A stretch of 33,677 nucleotides of DNA from Bordetella parapertussis (GCA_945901125.1 CAMDKD010000030.1:1-33677), one strand, 5' to 3'; positions 16,574 to 23,802 are shown, counted from the stretch's first letter. The notes: generated by a model not told the origin, from the letters alone. Made by a program: numbers and translations.

Positions 16574-16599
16574 CGTCAATGACCCTCTATTGATTGACG
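16574..16599. promoter_or_regulatory. Candidate operator between mazE-like and vapBC
   Basis: CGTCAAT (16574-16580) and ATTGACG (16593-16599) form a perfect 7-bp inverted repeat with a 12-bp centre. The right arm contains the -35 box of the vapB promoter, so a bound protein would block RNA polymerase. Autoregulation by VapB or VapBC is the usual pattern and is inferred here. Confidence 0.6.
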
Positions 16600-16622
16600 C
16601 GGCGCAGTCACTGCCATATACT
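16594..16622 (+). promoter_or_regulatory. Sigma-70 promoter of vapBC, apparently leaderless
   Basis: TTGACG (16594-16599) and TATACT (16617-16622) are separated by the optimal 17 bp. The -10 box ends 7 bp before the vapB ATG at 16630, so transcription would begin at or within a base or two of that ATG. No Shine-Dalgarno is present in the intervening bases. Confidence 0.72.
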
Positions 16623-16629
16623 TTGATAC

Positions 16630-16887
16630 ATGGCAACACATCCAACTCCCCCCATTAGCCCAACTGCACGCGTCGGCTGGAACAACCGTTCACAAACCGT
16701 CACCATGCCGCTGGAATACCGATTTGCGGACTCTGTGCGCGAGGTATTCATACGACGGGAAGGAGAAAGCGTTGTCTTAACGCCGCGCCCGAGCGACTGG
16801 TCTGGCTTCTTCGCTTTAGGTATGACGGCCTCAGAAGACTTCATGTCAAACATTGAGCCGCTACCGATTCAGGAGCGCAAGTTTTGA
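16630..16887 (+). CDS. vapB: VapB-type antitoxin
   Basis: An 85-residue AbrB-fold antitoxin. The DNA-binding half has NNRSQTVTMPLEYRF and VREVFIRREGESVVLTPRP, and the tail DWSGFFALGMTASEDFM is the kind that wraps the PIN toxin. It is followed by vapC with a 4-base overlap (TTGA). It lies just downstream of a good promoter and operator and seems to be translated from a leaderless message. Together with vapC it is expected to bind the operator and repress its own promoter. Confidence 0.9.
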   Translation: MATHPTPPISPTARVGWNNRSQTVTMPLEYRFADSVREVFIRREGESVVLTPRPSDWSGFFALGMTASEDFMSNIEPLPIQERKF

Positions 16888-17300
16888 GAGACCCATTGTT
16901 CATGCTGGACACGGATACCTGCATTTTTTTGATGCGCGGTGAATCCGAGAAACTGAAATCTAAAGTGCAGGCGATACCTTTACAGCAACAAATGATATCG
17001 GCCGTGACGTTTGCCGAGCTCACCTATGGCGTGCAGGCCTCTGCCGTTGCTAAGCGCCACCAAAACCAAAAAGTGCTCGATAGTTTGGTCCTGCACCTGG
17101 CGGTGTTGGACTGGCCCCGAGCGGCTGCGACTTATTACTCAGAGATTCGCGCAGACTTGAGAAAGCGCGGCGCTCAACTCGGTGCGGCTGATCTCATGAT
17201 TGCAGCGCACGCAAGGGCTATCGGGGCCATCGTCGTCACAAACAATGTGAAGGACTTTGGTCGAGTCAAGAAACTTGAGATTGAAAACTGGATGAAATGA
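16884..17300 (+). CDS. vapC: VapC-type PIN-domain ribonuclease toxin
   Basis: A 138-residue PIN-domain protein of the VapC/FitB type, expected to cut tRNA or rRNA when freed from VapB. The acidic active-site residues are visible in FMLDTDTCIF, ISAVTFAELTYGV and GAADLMIAAHA, and VTNNVKDFGRV is the fourth conserved region (the usual D/N position is N). I chose TTG at 16884, because AGGAG lies 8 bases upstream and it overlaps the vapB stop as TTGA. An ATG at 16902 would remove the start of the first beta strand. No terminator is apparent after it. Confidence 0.92.
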   Translation: MRDPLFMLDTDTCIFLMRGESEKLKSKVQAIPLQQQMISAVTFAELTYGVQASAVAKRHQNQKVLDSLVLHLAVLDWPRAAATYYSEIRADLRKRGAQLGAADLMIAAHARAIGAIVVTNNVKDFGRVKKLEIENWMK

Positions 17301-17366
17301 AAAGGCGGACGCGAGAAAGGCCTTGTGCATCCAGAACGCAGGTAGTTCAGACTTTTCGTGGTGGGA

Positions 17367-17395
17367 AAACCAATGTGGCCGAGAAACCCATGTGG
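17367..17395. repeat. Two 12-bp direct repeats, possible insertion-sequence end remnant
   Basis: AAACC(A/C)ATGTGG occurs at 17367-17378 and 17384-17395 with a 17-bp period and one mismatch. The gap 17301-17529 codes for nothing I recognise. Short tandem transposase-binding repeats occur near the ends of IS21-type elements, so this may be a decayed end, but no transposase is present. Confidence 0.3.
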
Positions 17396-17496
17396 TTATT
17401 TGGCAGAGTGTTGAATTGCGCCGCAAAGTGAGCCACTAGTTACAACCATATTTTAGCGGGCCAGCCAAAGCCAGATGCCATTTTGAAAAAAGTGGT

Positions 17497-17529
17497 AACC
17501 TCTAAGGTTCATGAAATTTTGAAATTCAA
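17497..17529. promoter_or_regulatory. Candidate higBA operator
   Basis: Two small palindromes precede higB: AACCT-CTA-AGGTT (17497-17509) and TTGAA-A-TTCAA (17519-17529), the second touching the start codon. HigA-type antitoxins usually bind palindromes here. No convincing -10 box or ribosome site was found. Confidence 0.4.
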
Positions 17530-17874
17530 ATGGACATACGGTTCGCGACAAAAAAGCTCCAGAAAGAGCTCAGCGAGGAAAAAGCTATGGTCAAAGCGCA
17601 CGGAGCGACTCGCTCTAAGAGACTCAAAATTATCATGACGGCGCTGCATGCCGCACCGACATTGAGTATTTTTGCGCCCCCAATGAGCCCGCCCCATCGC
17701 TGTCATGAGCTCACGGGAAACCGTAAAGGGCAGATCACTATGGACTTGGATCACCCCTTTCGATTGATCATCAAGCCCAACCATGACCCACTACCCATGC
17801 GTGCAGAAGGTGGATTGGACTGGAAGGCAGTGACCTCCATTGTGATTGTTGAAATTAAGGATACCCATGGATAA
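17530..17874 (+). CDS. higB: HigB-type toxin, RelE superfamily
   Basis: A 114-residue small basic protein of the HigB/RelE plasmid-maintenance killer family, expected to cut mRNA on the ribosome. RCHELTGNRKGQITMDLDHPFRLIIKPN is the core family segment and WKAVTSIVIVEIKDTH the C-terminal strand. It precedes and overlaps the antitoxin by 8 bases, in the toxin-first order typical of higBA. The start codon ATG follows AAATTCAA and has no clear Shine-Dalgarno. The base composition looks poorer in G+C than the housekeeping genes, which suggests horizontal transfer. Confidence 0.87.
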   Translation: MDIRFATKKLQKELSEEKAMVKAHGATRSKRLKIIMTALHAAPTLSIFAPPMSPPHRCHELTGNRKGQITMDLDHPFRLIIKPNHDPLPMRAEGGLDWKAVTSIVIVEIKDTHG

Positions 17875-18973
17875 GCAAACATTAAACAAATACAGGCCCG
17901 ACTACGCTGTATCGCCGGGGGACGTGCTCGAGCTGGAGTTGGAAACGAGAGGAATGAAGCAGCAAGAGTTGGCCAAACGAACAGGGCTGACACCGAAGCA
18001 CATTGGTGCCTTGGTCAACGCCAAGTCTGCAATAACTCCCGAGACTGCTATCAAACTTGAACGAGCGATCGGCATGCCTGCGCAATATTGGATGAACTTG
18101 GAGAGTCAATACCAGGAGGTCTTGGCGCGTGTCGCTGAAGAAAAGAGACTCACCCGTGATTTGGACTGGCTTAAGCGGATTCCAATTTTGATCATGGCCA
18201 AGTTAGGCTGGATTGAAAAGCATAAGGAACCTAAAGCTCAGTTGATTGAAGTGCTTCGATTTTTTGGCATTGCCAGCGTTGACCAGTGGGATGACATGTG
18301 GCCCAACTTAGGGGTTGCTTATCGACAGCACAATTCCCATGAGGCCCACCCTGAAGCTGTTTCGGCATGGCTGCGACGGGGAGAGATCGAAGCCTCGACG
18401 ATCTTGTGTGAATCGTATGACAAAGTGAAGTTTCGGCAAGCGTTAGATGAAATTCGACGTCTAACCACTTCTTCGCCAGATGTATTCGTTCCTCGCATGC
18501 GTGAACTTTGCGCTAAAGCGGGTGTTGCAGTGGTTTTTGTGCCGTCCCTACCCAAAACGGGTGTCAGCGGTGCAACCCGCTGGCTCAATAACAAGGCGCT
18601 GATACAACTAAGCTTGCGCTACAAGACGGATGACCACCTGTGGTTTACGTTTTTTCATGAGGCAGGTCACATTCTCCTGCATGGGAAAAAAGAACAGTTC
18701 CTTGAGGGAACAAATGGTCTTGATGCAGCGAAAGAGAACGAAGCAAATGAGTTTGCTCAAAATGAGCTACTTCCGAGGCGGTTGCTGACTGTGTTTGCCC
18801 AAAAAAAGCCGATTAGTAAGTTGGCAATCGAACAATTTTCTAAAGAGCATGAGATTGCTCCTGGCATTGTTGTCGGGCAGCTTCAGCATATGGGGCGCTT
18901 GCCAAGCTCGTTTTGTAACGATTTGAAGCAGGTTTTCAATTTGGCTGATGTGCAAGCTTTGGGATCACGCTAA
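17867..18973 (+). CDS. higA: HigA-type antitoxin fused to an ImmA/IrrE metallopeptidase
   Basis: A 368-residue protein. Residues about 14-85 are a HigA-type XRE helix-turn-helix (SPGDVLELELETRGMKQQEL, then TGLTPKHIGALVNAKSAI). The C-terminal half is an ImmA/IrrE-like zinc peptidase with the HExxH motif HEAGH followed by a downstream glutamate region KENEANEFAQNELLP. In the family the peptidase can cleave repressors or antitoxins. The ATG at 17867 overlaps the higB stop (an in-frame upstream start at 17846 lies inside higB). It likely represses the higBA promoter, and the peptidase domain could link toxin release to a signal. That last point is inference. Confidence 0.88.
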   Translation: MDKQTLNKYRPDYAVSPGDVLELELETRGMKQQELAKRTGLTPKHIGALVNAKSAITPETAIKLERAIGMPAQYWMNLESQYQEVLARVAEEKRLTRDLDWLKRIPILIMAKLGWIEKHKEPKAQLIEVLRFFGIASVDQWDDMWPNLGVAYRQHNSHEAHPEAVSAWLRRGEIEASTILCESYDKVKFRQALDEIRRLTTSSPDVFVPRMRELCAKAGVAVVFVPSLPKTGVSGATRWLNNKALIQLSLRYKTDDHLWFTFFHEAGHILLHGKKEQFLEGTNGLDAAKENEANEFAQNELLPRRLLTVFAQKKPISKLAIEQFSKEHEIAPGIVVGQLQHMGRLPSSFCNDLKQVFNLADVQALGSR

Positions 18974-19015
18974 AAAGGCTCAAATCGCGAGTAGGTATGC
19001 CCTAATCCAAGTTCT

Positions 19016-19035
19016 AAACTTTGTTAACAATGTTT
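19016..19035. repeat. 20-bp near-perfect palindrome downstream of higA
   Basis: AAAC-T-TTGTTAACAA-T-GTTT is symmetrical at 18 of 20 positions. A second small stem, GGTGA-CCGA-TCACC, lies at 19040-19053. Neither has a following T-run. The rest of the gap 18974-19190 shows nothing further. It may be an operator for the downstream hydrolase operon or part of a weak 3' end of higBA. Confidence 0.45.
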
Positions 19036-19190
19036 GGGTGGTGACCGATCACCTAAGTGCGGTTCTGAAAAATCGCGTGCAAATCAATCCTTTTTAACAC
19101 TTTGACTTTGGCTCTCCAACAAGAGATTTGCGCGAGTTTCAAACTATGACCACAAGCTCTAAACTCACTCATCCACAAAGTCATCCCCCC

Positions 19191-19829
19191 ATGCTCCACT
19201 ACGAAACCATCCCCGTCACCGCCTTCCAGCAAAACTGTTCTCTGGTCTGGGAGGACGAGGGCATGACCGCTGCGGTCATAGACCCGGGCGGTGACACCGA
19301 TGTGTTGCTCGCTGCTTGCAAGCAGTTGGGCATCACGCTGACATACATCTGGATCACGCACGGGCATTTAGACCACGCGGCTGCCACGGCCGATCTGGCC
19401 GAGCAATTGGGTTTGCCCATCATCGGGCCGCACCCTGGCGACCAGTTCTGGATAGACGGTTTGCCTGTTGCCGCGTCCACATACGGTTTTCCACCCGCGC
19501 GTGCGTTCAAGCCCACGCGCTGGCTGGCCGATGGCGACACGGTCGCTTTAGGCAAACACACGCTGACGGTGCGGCATTGCCCGGGCCACACGCCGGGGCA
19601 TGTGGTGTTTTATTCCGCCGAGATGAACCGCGCCTTTGTCGGCGATGTGCTGTTCGCCGGCAGCATAGGCCGCACCGATTTCCCCCAAGGCAATCACCAG
19701 CATTTGATAGACAGCATCACGCAGCGGCTGTGGCCCATGGGCGACGACACGGTGTTCATTCCCGGCCACGGCCCGGAGAGCACGTTCGGGCGCGAGCGTC
19801 GCAGCAACCCTTATGTCGGCGGCACCTGA
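19191..19829 (+). CDS. Metallo-beta-lactamase-fold hydrolase, glyoxalase II-like (YcbL type)
   Basis: A 212-residue MBL-fold protein with the metal motif THGHLDH (H57, H59, D61, H62), a distal HCPGHTPGHVVFY, GDVLFAGSIGRTDFPQGN and IPGHGPEST. This pattern fits the YcbL/GloB-like subgroup of thioester hydrolases. It is shorter than true glyoxalase II and lacks the C-terminal substrate domain. I chose the ATG at 19191 since MLHYETIPVTAFQQNC is the usual N-terminus. An ATG at 19146 is an alternative. The stop is separated by one base from the ATG of the next gene. The substrate is unknown. Confidence 0.88.
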   Translation: MLHYETIPVTAFQQNCSLVWEDEGMTAAVIDPGGDTDVLLAACKQLGITLTYIWITHGHLDHAAATADLAEQLGLPIIGPHPGDQFWIDGLPVAASTYGFPPARAFKPTRWLADGDTVALGKHTLTVRHCPGHTPGHVVFYSAEMNRAFVGDVLFAGSIGRTDFPQGNHQHLIDSITQRLWPMGDDTVFIPGHGPESTFGRERRSNPYVGGT

Positions 19830-19830
19830 G

Positions 19831-20703
19831 ATGCAAGACCGCATTCATATTCACGCCAACGGCGTCGACTTTGTTTGCCTGACCCAAGGCAGCGGCCCCT
19901 TGCTGTTGCTGGTGCACGGATTTCCGGACATTCCGCAGTCCTGGTCGGCGCAAATGGATGCGCTTTCACAAGCCGGTTACCGCGTCATCCTGCCTTATTT
20001 ACCCGGTTATTTGCCCACACGCGTGGCTGACAACGCCTACTTTGACAAAGCCAGTCTGGTGCACGGCATTGCCGGTTTGATTGAAGCCGTGTCGCCCGGC
20101 GAGAAACTGCATTACATCGGCCAAGACTGGGGCGCCATCATCGGCTATGCGCTGTGTGCGGCCCGCCCCGACTTGTTGCACAGCGCGGTGTTGATGGCGG
20201 TACCGCACCCGCAAATCGTCGCCGACCATTTGCTGACGCCCAAACATATTCAGCGGTCTTTTCATTGGTGGTTTTTTCAGCAAGCTGAGTTACCCGAAGC
20301 GGCGCTTTTGGCCGACGACATGGCGTTCATTGATTACCTGTGGCATTCCTGGTCAGTGCCCGGGTTTGATGACAGCGAACACATACGCTTGGTGAAAGAC
20401 TGTTTGCTGCAACCGGGCGTGCTGGTGAATGCGCTGGCCTATTACCGCGCCATGTTCGACCCGGCTAAAGCCGACCCGGCTTTGCACCAACTGCGCGCCG
20501 CCATGCAGCACACCATCACCGTGCCGACGCTGGCTTTGTGCGGCGCGGACGATATGCGCGCCGAGTTGATGCGTGAGCAAGCGGCTTGCTTCGGCGGGCT
20601 TTATGAATACCGCGAAGTGGCCAACGCCGGACACTTTTTACAGCGCGAACAAAGCGCGGCGGTGAATGCTTTGTTGCTGGATTGGCTTAATCGATTTGCT
20701 TGA
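19831..20703 (+). CDS. Alpha/beta hydrolase, epoxide-hydrolase-like
   Basis: A 290-residue alpha/beta hydrolase. The oxyanion motif HGFPD (29-33), the nucleophile D99 in GQDWG, and the catalytic histidine in NAGHFLQ (about 268) match the soluble epoxide hydrolase/haloalkane dehalogenase group, in which aspartate rather than serine attacks the substrate. The cap domain includes FHWWFFQQAELPEA. It begins immediately after the MBL-fold gene and probably shares its transcript. The in-frame ATG at 19813 would overlap that gene. The substrate is not predictable. Confidence 0.88.
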   Translation: MQDRIHIHANGVDFVCLTQGSGPLLLLVHGFPDIPQSWSAQMDALSQAGYRVILPYLPGYLPTRVADNAYFDKASLVHGIAGLIEAVSPGEKLHYIGQDWGAIIGYALCAARPDLLHSAVLMAVPHPQIVADHLLTPKHIQRSFHWWFFQQAELPEAALLADDMAFIDYLWHSWSVPGFDDSEHIRLVKDCLLQPGVLVNALAYYRAMFDPAKADPALHQLRAAMQHTITVPTLALCGADDMRAELMREQAACFGGLYEYREVANAGHFLQREQSAAVNALLLDWLNRFA

Positions 20704-20727
20704 TGCGGTTTGCCTGACGCGCCAGAA

Positions 20728-20772
20728 TTAACCTTGCAAATTGTCGATTGAACTGGCAAAATGCAAGCTTAA
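20728..20772. promoter_or_regulatory. Inverted repeat upstream of the second DUF4143 gene
   Basis: TTAACCTTGCA (20728-20738) and TGCAAGCTTAA (20762-20772) form 11-bp arms with one mismatch, 23 bp apart, ending 14 bp before the start codon. They probably flank or overlap the promoter and could bind a dimeric repressor. This differs from the array upstream of the first DUF4143 gene. Confidence 0.45.
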
Positions 20773-20786
20773 TTTAGGTTTTATGC

Positions 20787-21974
20787 ATGGATATTTCACG
20801 CGTATTGTTGAAACAAGCACAGGAGCGACTGGCTTATTCACCGGGTCTGGTCTTGCTTGGCCCCCGTCAAGTGGGCAAAACCACGCTGGCCAAAGCCATT
20901 GCTTTGCAGCACCCCGGCGCACTGCACTTAGATTTGCAACTGGAATCAGACCGGGCCAAGCTGAGTGAAGCCAGTGGATTTCTGGCCGCGCACCGTGACC
21001 GTTTATTGGTGCTCGACGAGGTGCAATTTGTCCCCGAACTGTTTGCGCAACTGCGCCCTGAAATAGATGCGAACAGAAAAGCAGGTCGGTTTTTGCTGCT
21101 GGGCTCTGCGTCCGGTCAACTGTTACAGCAAAGCTCGGAGTCTTTGGCTGGTCGAGTCAGCTATTTGGAATTGACGCCATTTCAAGCGCGCGAGGTCATG
21201 ACCGAACAAGGCAGCACCGACCTGGACATATTGCAGCGGCTTTGGCTGCGTGGCGGCTTTCCGCTGAGCTTCACAGCCGCCAATGACGAGCAGTCTTTTT
21301 CCTGGCGTCAGGACTTCATCGCCACTTTTCTCAACCGGGATTTGCGTCAATTCGGTTTGAATTTGCCCGCGCAAACCATGCAGCGCTTTTGGCGCATGAC
21401 GGCGCACTTGCACGGACAGTTGTTCAACGCCTCGCAAATTGCTGCGTCATTGGGTGGCCTGTCACACACCACGGTGGCCCGCTATCTGGATGCAATGACC
21501 GACACCCTGATGTTGAGGCGGCTAGAGCCACATTTCGTCAATCTGGGCAAACGCTTGGTGAAGTCGCCCAAGGTGTATGTGCGAGACAGCGGGCTGTTGC
21601 ACGCCTTACTCAATATCAATGACATCAACACATTGGCTGGTCACCCGGGTACCGGTGCCTCCTGGGAAGGTTTGGTGGTCGAACAGATTTGCGCCTTGGC
21701 CCCGGCTGGTGCTGACATTGGTTTTTACCGCACCGCCGCTGGCACAGAGCTGGACGTGGTGGTTGCCTGGGGCAATCGAACCGTGGGTTTTGAAATCAAA
21801 TTTTCAGCTGCACCTAAGGTCACGCGTGGGTTTTGGCAGGCGTGTGCCGACATCAATGCAGACGCAGCGTATATCGTTGCACCCGTGGCCCAAGGATGGG
21901 CATTGAAAACAGATACGACTTATCCGGTGAGCGTCGTGTCAGTGTTGGAATTGGGCACAGTGTTTCAAGCGTGA
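20787..21974 (+). CDS. DUF4143-family AAA ATPase, second copy
   Basis: A 395-residue relative of the protein encoded at 14895-16154. It has Walker A GPRQVGKTTL, Walker B LLVLDEVQFVP, LLLGSASGQLL, an internal winged-helix segment (ASQIAASLGGLSHTTVARYLD) and the C-terminal D...EIK pattern (LDVVVAWGNRTVGFEIKFS). The two copies share architecture but diverge strongly, so they were probably acquired separately. The last 10 bases overlap the end of the convergent LuxR-hydrolase gene. Its function is unknown. Confidence 0.87.
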   Translation: MDISRVLLKQAQERLAYSPGLVLLGPRQVGKTTLAKAIALQHPGALHLDLQLESDRAKLSEASGFLAAHRDRLLVLDEVQFVPELFAQLRPEIDANRKAGRFLLLGSASGQLLQQSSESLAGRVSYLELTPFQAREVMTEQGSTDLDILQRLWLRGGFPLSFTAANDEQSFSWRQDFIATFLNRDLRQFGLNLPAQTMQRFWRMTAHLHGQLFNASQIAASLGGLSHTTVARYLDAMTDTLMLRRLEPHFVNLGKRLVKSPKVYVRDSGLLHALLNINDINTLAGHPGTGASWEGLVVEQICALAPAGADIGFYRTAAGTELDVVVAWGNRTVGFEIKFSAAPKVTRGFWQACADINADAAYIVAPVAQGWALKTDTTYPVSVVSVLELGTVFQA

Positions 21975-23695
21975 TGCAATTTGGCTGACGCATCCAAGCC
22001 CACCACCTCATCCAGCAATTGCGGCCAATGGCTGTATATCAAGTACTGCCCTGCGTCTTCCAATATTTGCAGGCGTGCGTTAGGGCATTGCGCTGCCATT
22101 TTTTCTGAGGCCTGCCAGCTGACATACGGATCTAGCATGCCGTGCCACAACGACAGCGGTGTGTGTATGTGTTTCAACTCGAACCCCCAATCTGAGCACG
22201 CAATAAACAACTCGTTAATGAAAGTGGGGTTGCCATTGGCCGCGCCTTCCAACACAGAGTCGGCTTCGTTTTGGCGTATCCGCTGGTCGGCAAATACCTG
22301 CCTGTCTATTTCCGGCAAGGCAGACAAGGTGTCATTGAAATACTGGTGTACCCGGGAAGCCAAAGTTTTGGTCAGCAAGCTGTAGACATGCGGCGCCAGC
22401 GCGGGGGAATAACGGCACAACATCAAGCCGTATTTCAAATCCCCATGAAAGAAACGCAAATCACCCATGCCGCTGACAGGTGGCGCAGCTCCAGTCAATA
22501 CCACTGACATGACTTGCGCTGGCAACTGGTGGGCACAGGCCAATGCATATGCCGCGCCATTGACAAAACCCATCATGTGCCAGCGGGCTATGCCCAATTG
22601 CGCCATCCACTGGCGCACATCGTCTGCCCAGCTCAATAAGCTGTGCTGCGGGTTGAGGTCAGACTGACCGCTGCCCGGGCGGTCCGGCACCAACAAGCGT
22701 ATGCGTTTGTCCAGTAACACTTGCTCGTCCGGGTGGGCGGTCAAGCGCGAACCCAATATCCCACGGGTGAACACCAGCGGTATGCCGTTCGGGTCGCCCC
22801 GGTCCACGTAGGCCAAGCGCCGCCCGTCGGACAGTGTGACGAATCGCACAAGGTGTGGCGATGCGGATGGCGCTGAACTGAGGCTGGCAGACACTGGCGG
22901 CAGGCCGGACAATAACCACAAGGGCGAGCGGTAGACGAGTTGAATCAATTCGGATTGGCGCTTGACACCGCATTTCACAAACACCTGCTTCAAATGGGTT
23001 TTGCCTGTATTGATACTGACCGACAGCGCCGCACAGGCTTGGTCCAAGCTGTCACCCAGCAACAGTTGCTGCACCAGGCGTGCCTCAGCAGGTGTCAGCG
23101 CATATTGCTGTTGCAAAGCCTGTGCTGAAAACAGCGGCTGTTGGTGGTCTGCTGCAATCAGCAGCACGGCATCAACGGCTTGAAACGGCATTTTCAAACG
23201 CGTCAACGACAGCGACAACAAGGGCGCGCCCGCCGCTTCCCCGCCGAGTTTGACAGGCAACTCATTGGCCGCGCCTGCATGCATTTGTGCCAGCGCATGC
23301 CGCAAGGCATTGGCGGGTAGTGTGTGCAATTGCATTTGCTTGAGATACAAAGCGTGATGGCGGTTCAGCAGATCCACCATGGCCTTGTTGTGAATCAGCA
23401 GCTTGCCCTGAAAATCCACAATGGCTACTGCCATAAGCAGGCGATTAAGCGTTTGCTCTAGCAAATCCAGCCCTTGTTCACTCAACGGTGAGTCCCCGAT
23501 TAAGCGGTCGGCTTGCTCGAAATGCGGCATCAACACTTGGTCAGCGACTTTTCCGGAAGTCAGCGACTGCGTCTCGGCGCTGTCACTGAGCCGCTGAATC
23601 AATACCTCCCAGCTGCCGGCGTCAGACGCCGTCTGGTAAATCAGCGCTATCAGTTGCGACAACTGTTGCGCCAGCAATCCCTGCGTTGAGTCCAT
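21965..23695 (-). CDS. LuxR-type regulator fused to a degenerate alpha/beta-hydrolase domain
   Basis: A 576-residue protein in three parts. Residues 1-190 form a PAS-like input region (LLMAVAIVDFQGKLLIHNKAM). Residues 199-257 are a LuxR-type helix-turn-helix (LTPAEARLVQQLLLGDSLDQ, then INTGKTHLKQVFVKCGVKRQ). Residues 285-570 have an alpha/beta-hydrolase fold. The fold's catalytic sites are altered: the nucleophile elbow GxSxG reads G376-F-V378-N-G380, the usual HGxPGSR oxyanion segment reads T310-R-G-I-L-G, and the final histidine is Q550 (DAGQYL). D522 (GMLDPYVS) remains. It is probably a ligand-sensing pseudoenzyme controlling transcription. It diverges from the lipoprotein gene at 23803. 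No strong ribosome site is seen. Confidence 0.85.
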   Translation of the reverse strand: MDSTQGLLAQQLSQLIALIYQTASDAGSWEVLIQRLSDSAETQSLTSGKVADQVLMPHFEQADRLIGDSPLSEQGLDLLEQTLNRLLMAVAIVDFQGKLLIHNKAMVDLLNRHHALYLKQMQLHTLPANALRHALAQMHAGAANELPVKLGGEAAGAPLLSLSLTRLKMPFQAVDAVLLIAADHQQPLFSAQALQQQYALTPAEARLVQQLLLGDSLDQACAALSVSINTGKTHLKQVFVKCGVKRQSELIQLVYRSPLWLLSGLPPVSASLSSAPSASPHLVRFVTLSDGRRLAYVDRGDPNGIPLVFTRGILGSRLTAHPDEQVLLDKRIRLLVPDRPGSGQSDLNPQHSLLSWADDVRQWMAQLGIARWHMMGFVNGAAYALACAHQLPAQVMSVVLTGAAPPVSGMGDLRFFHGDLKYGLMLCRYSPALAPHVYSLLTKTLASRVHQYFNDTLSALPEIDRQVFADQRIRQNEADSVLEGAANGNPTFINELFIACSDWGFELKHIHTPLSLWHGMLDPYVSWQASEKMAAQCPNARLQILEDAGQYLIYSHWPQLLDEVVGLDASAKLHHA

Positions 23696-23729
23696 GTTGG
23701 CGGTGCTTCACAAGCCTTGAGCATTTGCA

Positions 23730-23745
23730 TCACCCGTTCGGGTGA
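23730..23745. promoter_or_regulatory. 16-bp palindrome between luxR-hydrolase and lipoprotein genes
   Basis: TCACCCG-TT-CGGGTGA is a perfect palindrome with 7-bp arms, 34 bp before the LuxR-type gene and 57 bp before the lipoprotein gene. It is a candidate target for the adjacent LuxR-type protein. It lies between a possible -35 (TTGCAT, 23725-23730) and -10 (TAATTC, 23748-23753) reading rightward, but those boxes are weak matches. Confidence 0.55.
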
Positions 23746-23755
23746 AGTAATTCTC

Positions 23756-23768
23756 TGTTAATTTAACA
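23756..23768. repeat. AT-rich palindrome and repeats before the lipoprotein gene
   Basis: TGTTAA-T-TTAACA is a perfect 13-bp palindrome. The octamer AATTTAAC within it recurs about two helical turns further along, before the ribosome site GGAG. This arrangement could bind a second regulator. It may also simply reflect the AT-rich leader. Confidence 0.35.
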
Positions 23769-23802
23769 ACAATAGTACTTAAATTTAACCTGGAGAATTA
23801 AA

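Noticed and set aside
18974..19190. Possible riboswitch before the MBL-fold gene
   Set aside because: Two short stems exist, but no conserved aptamer pattern could be recognised.
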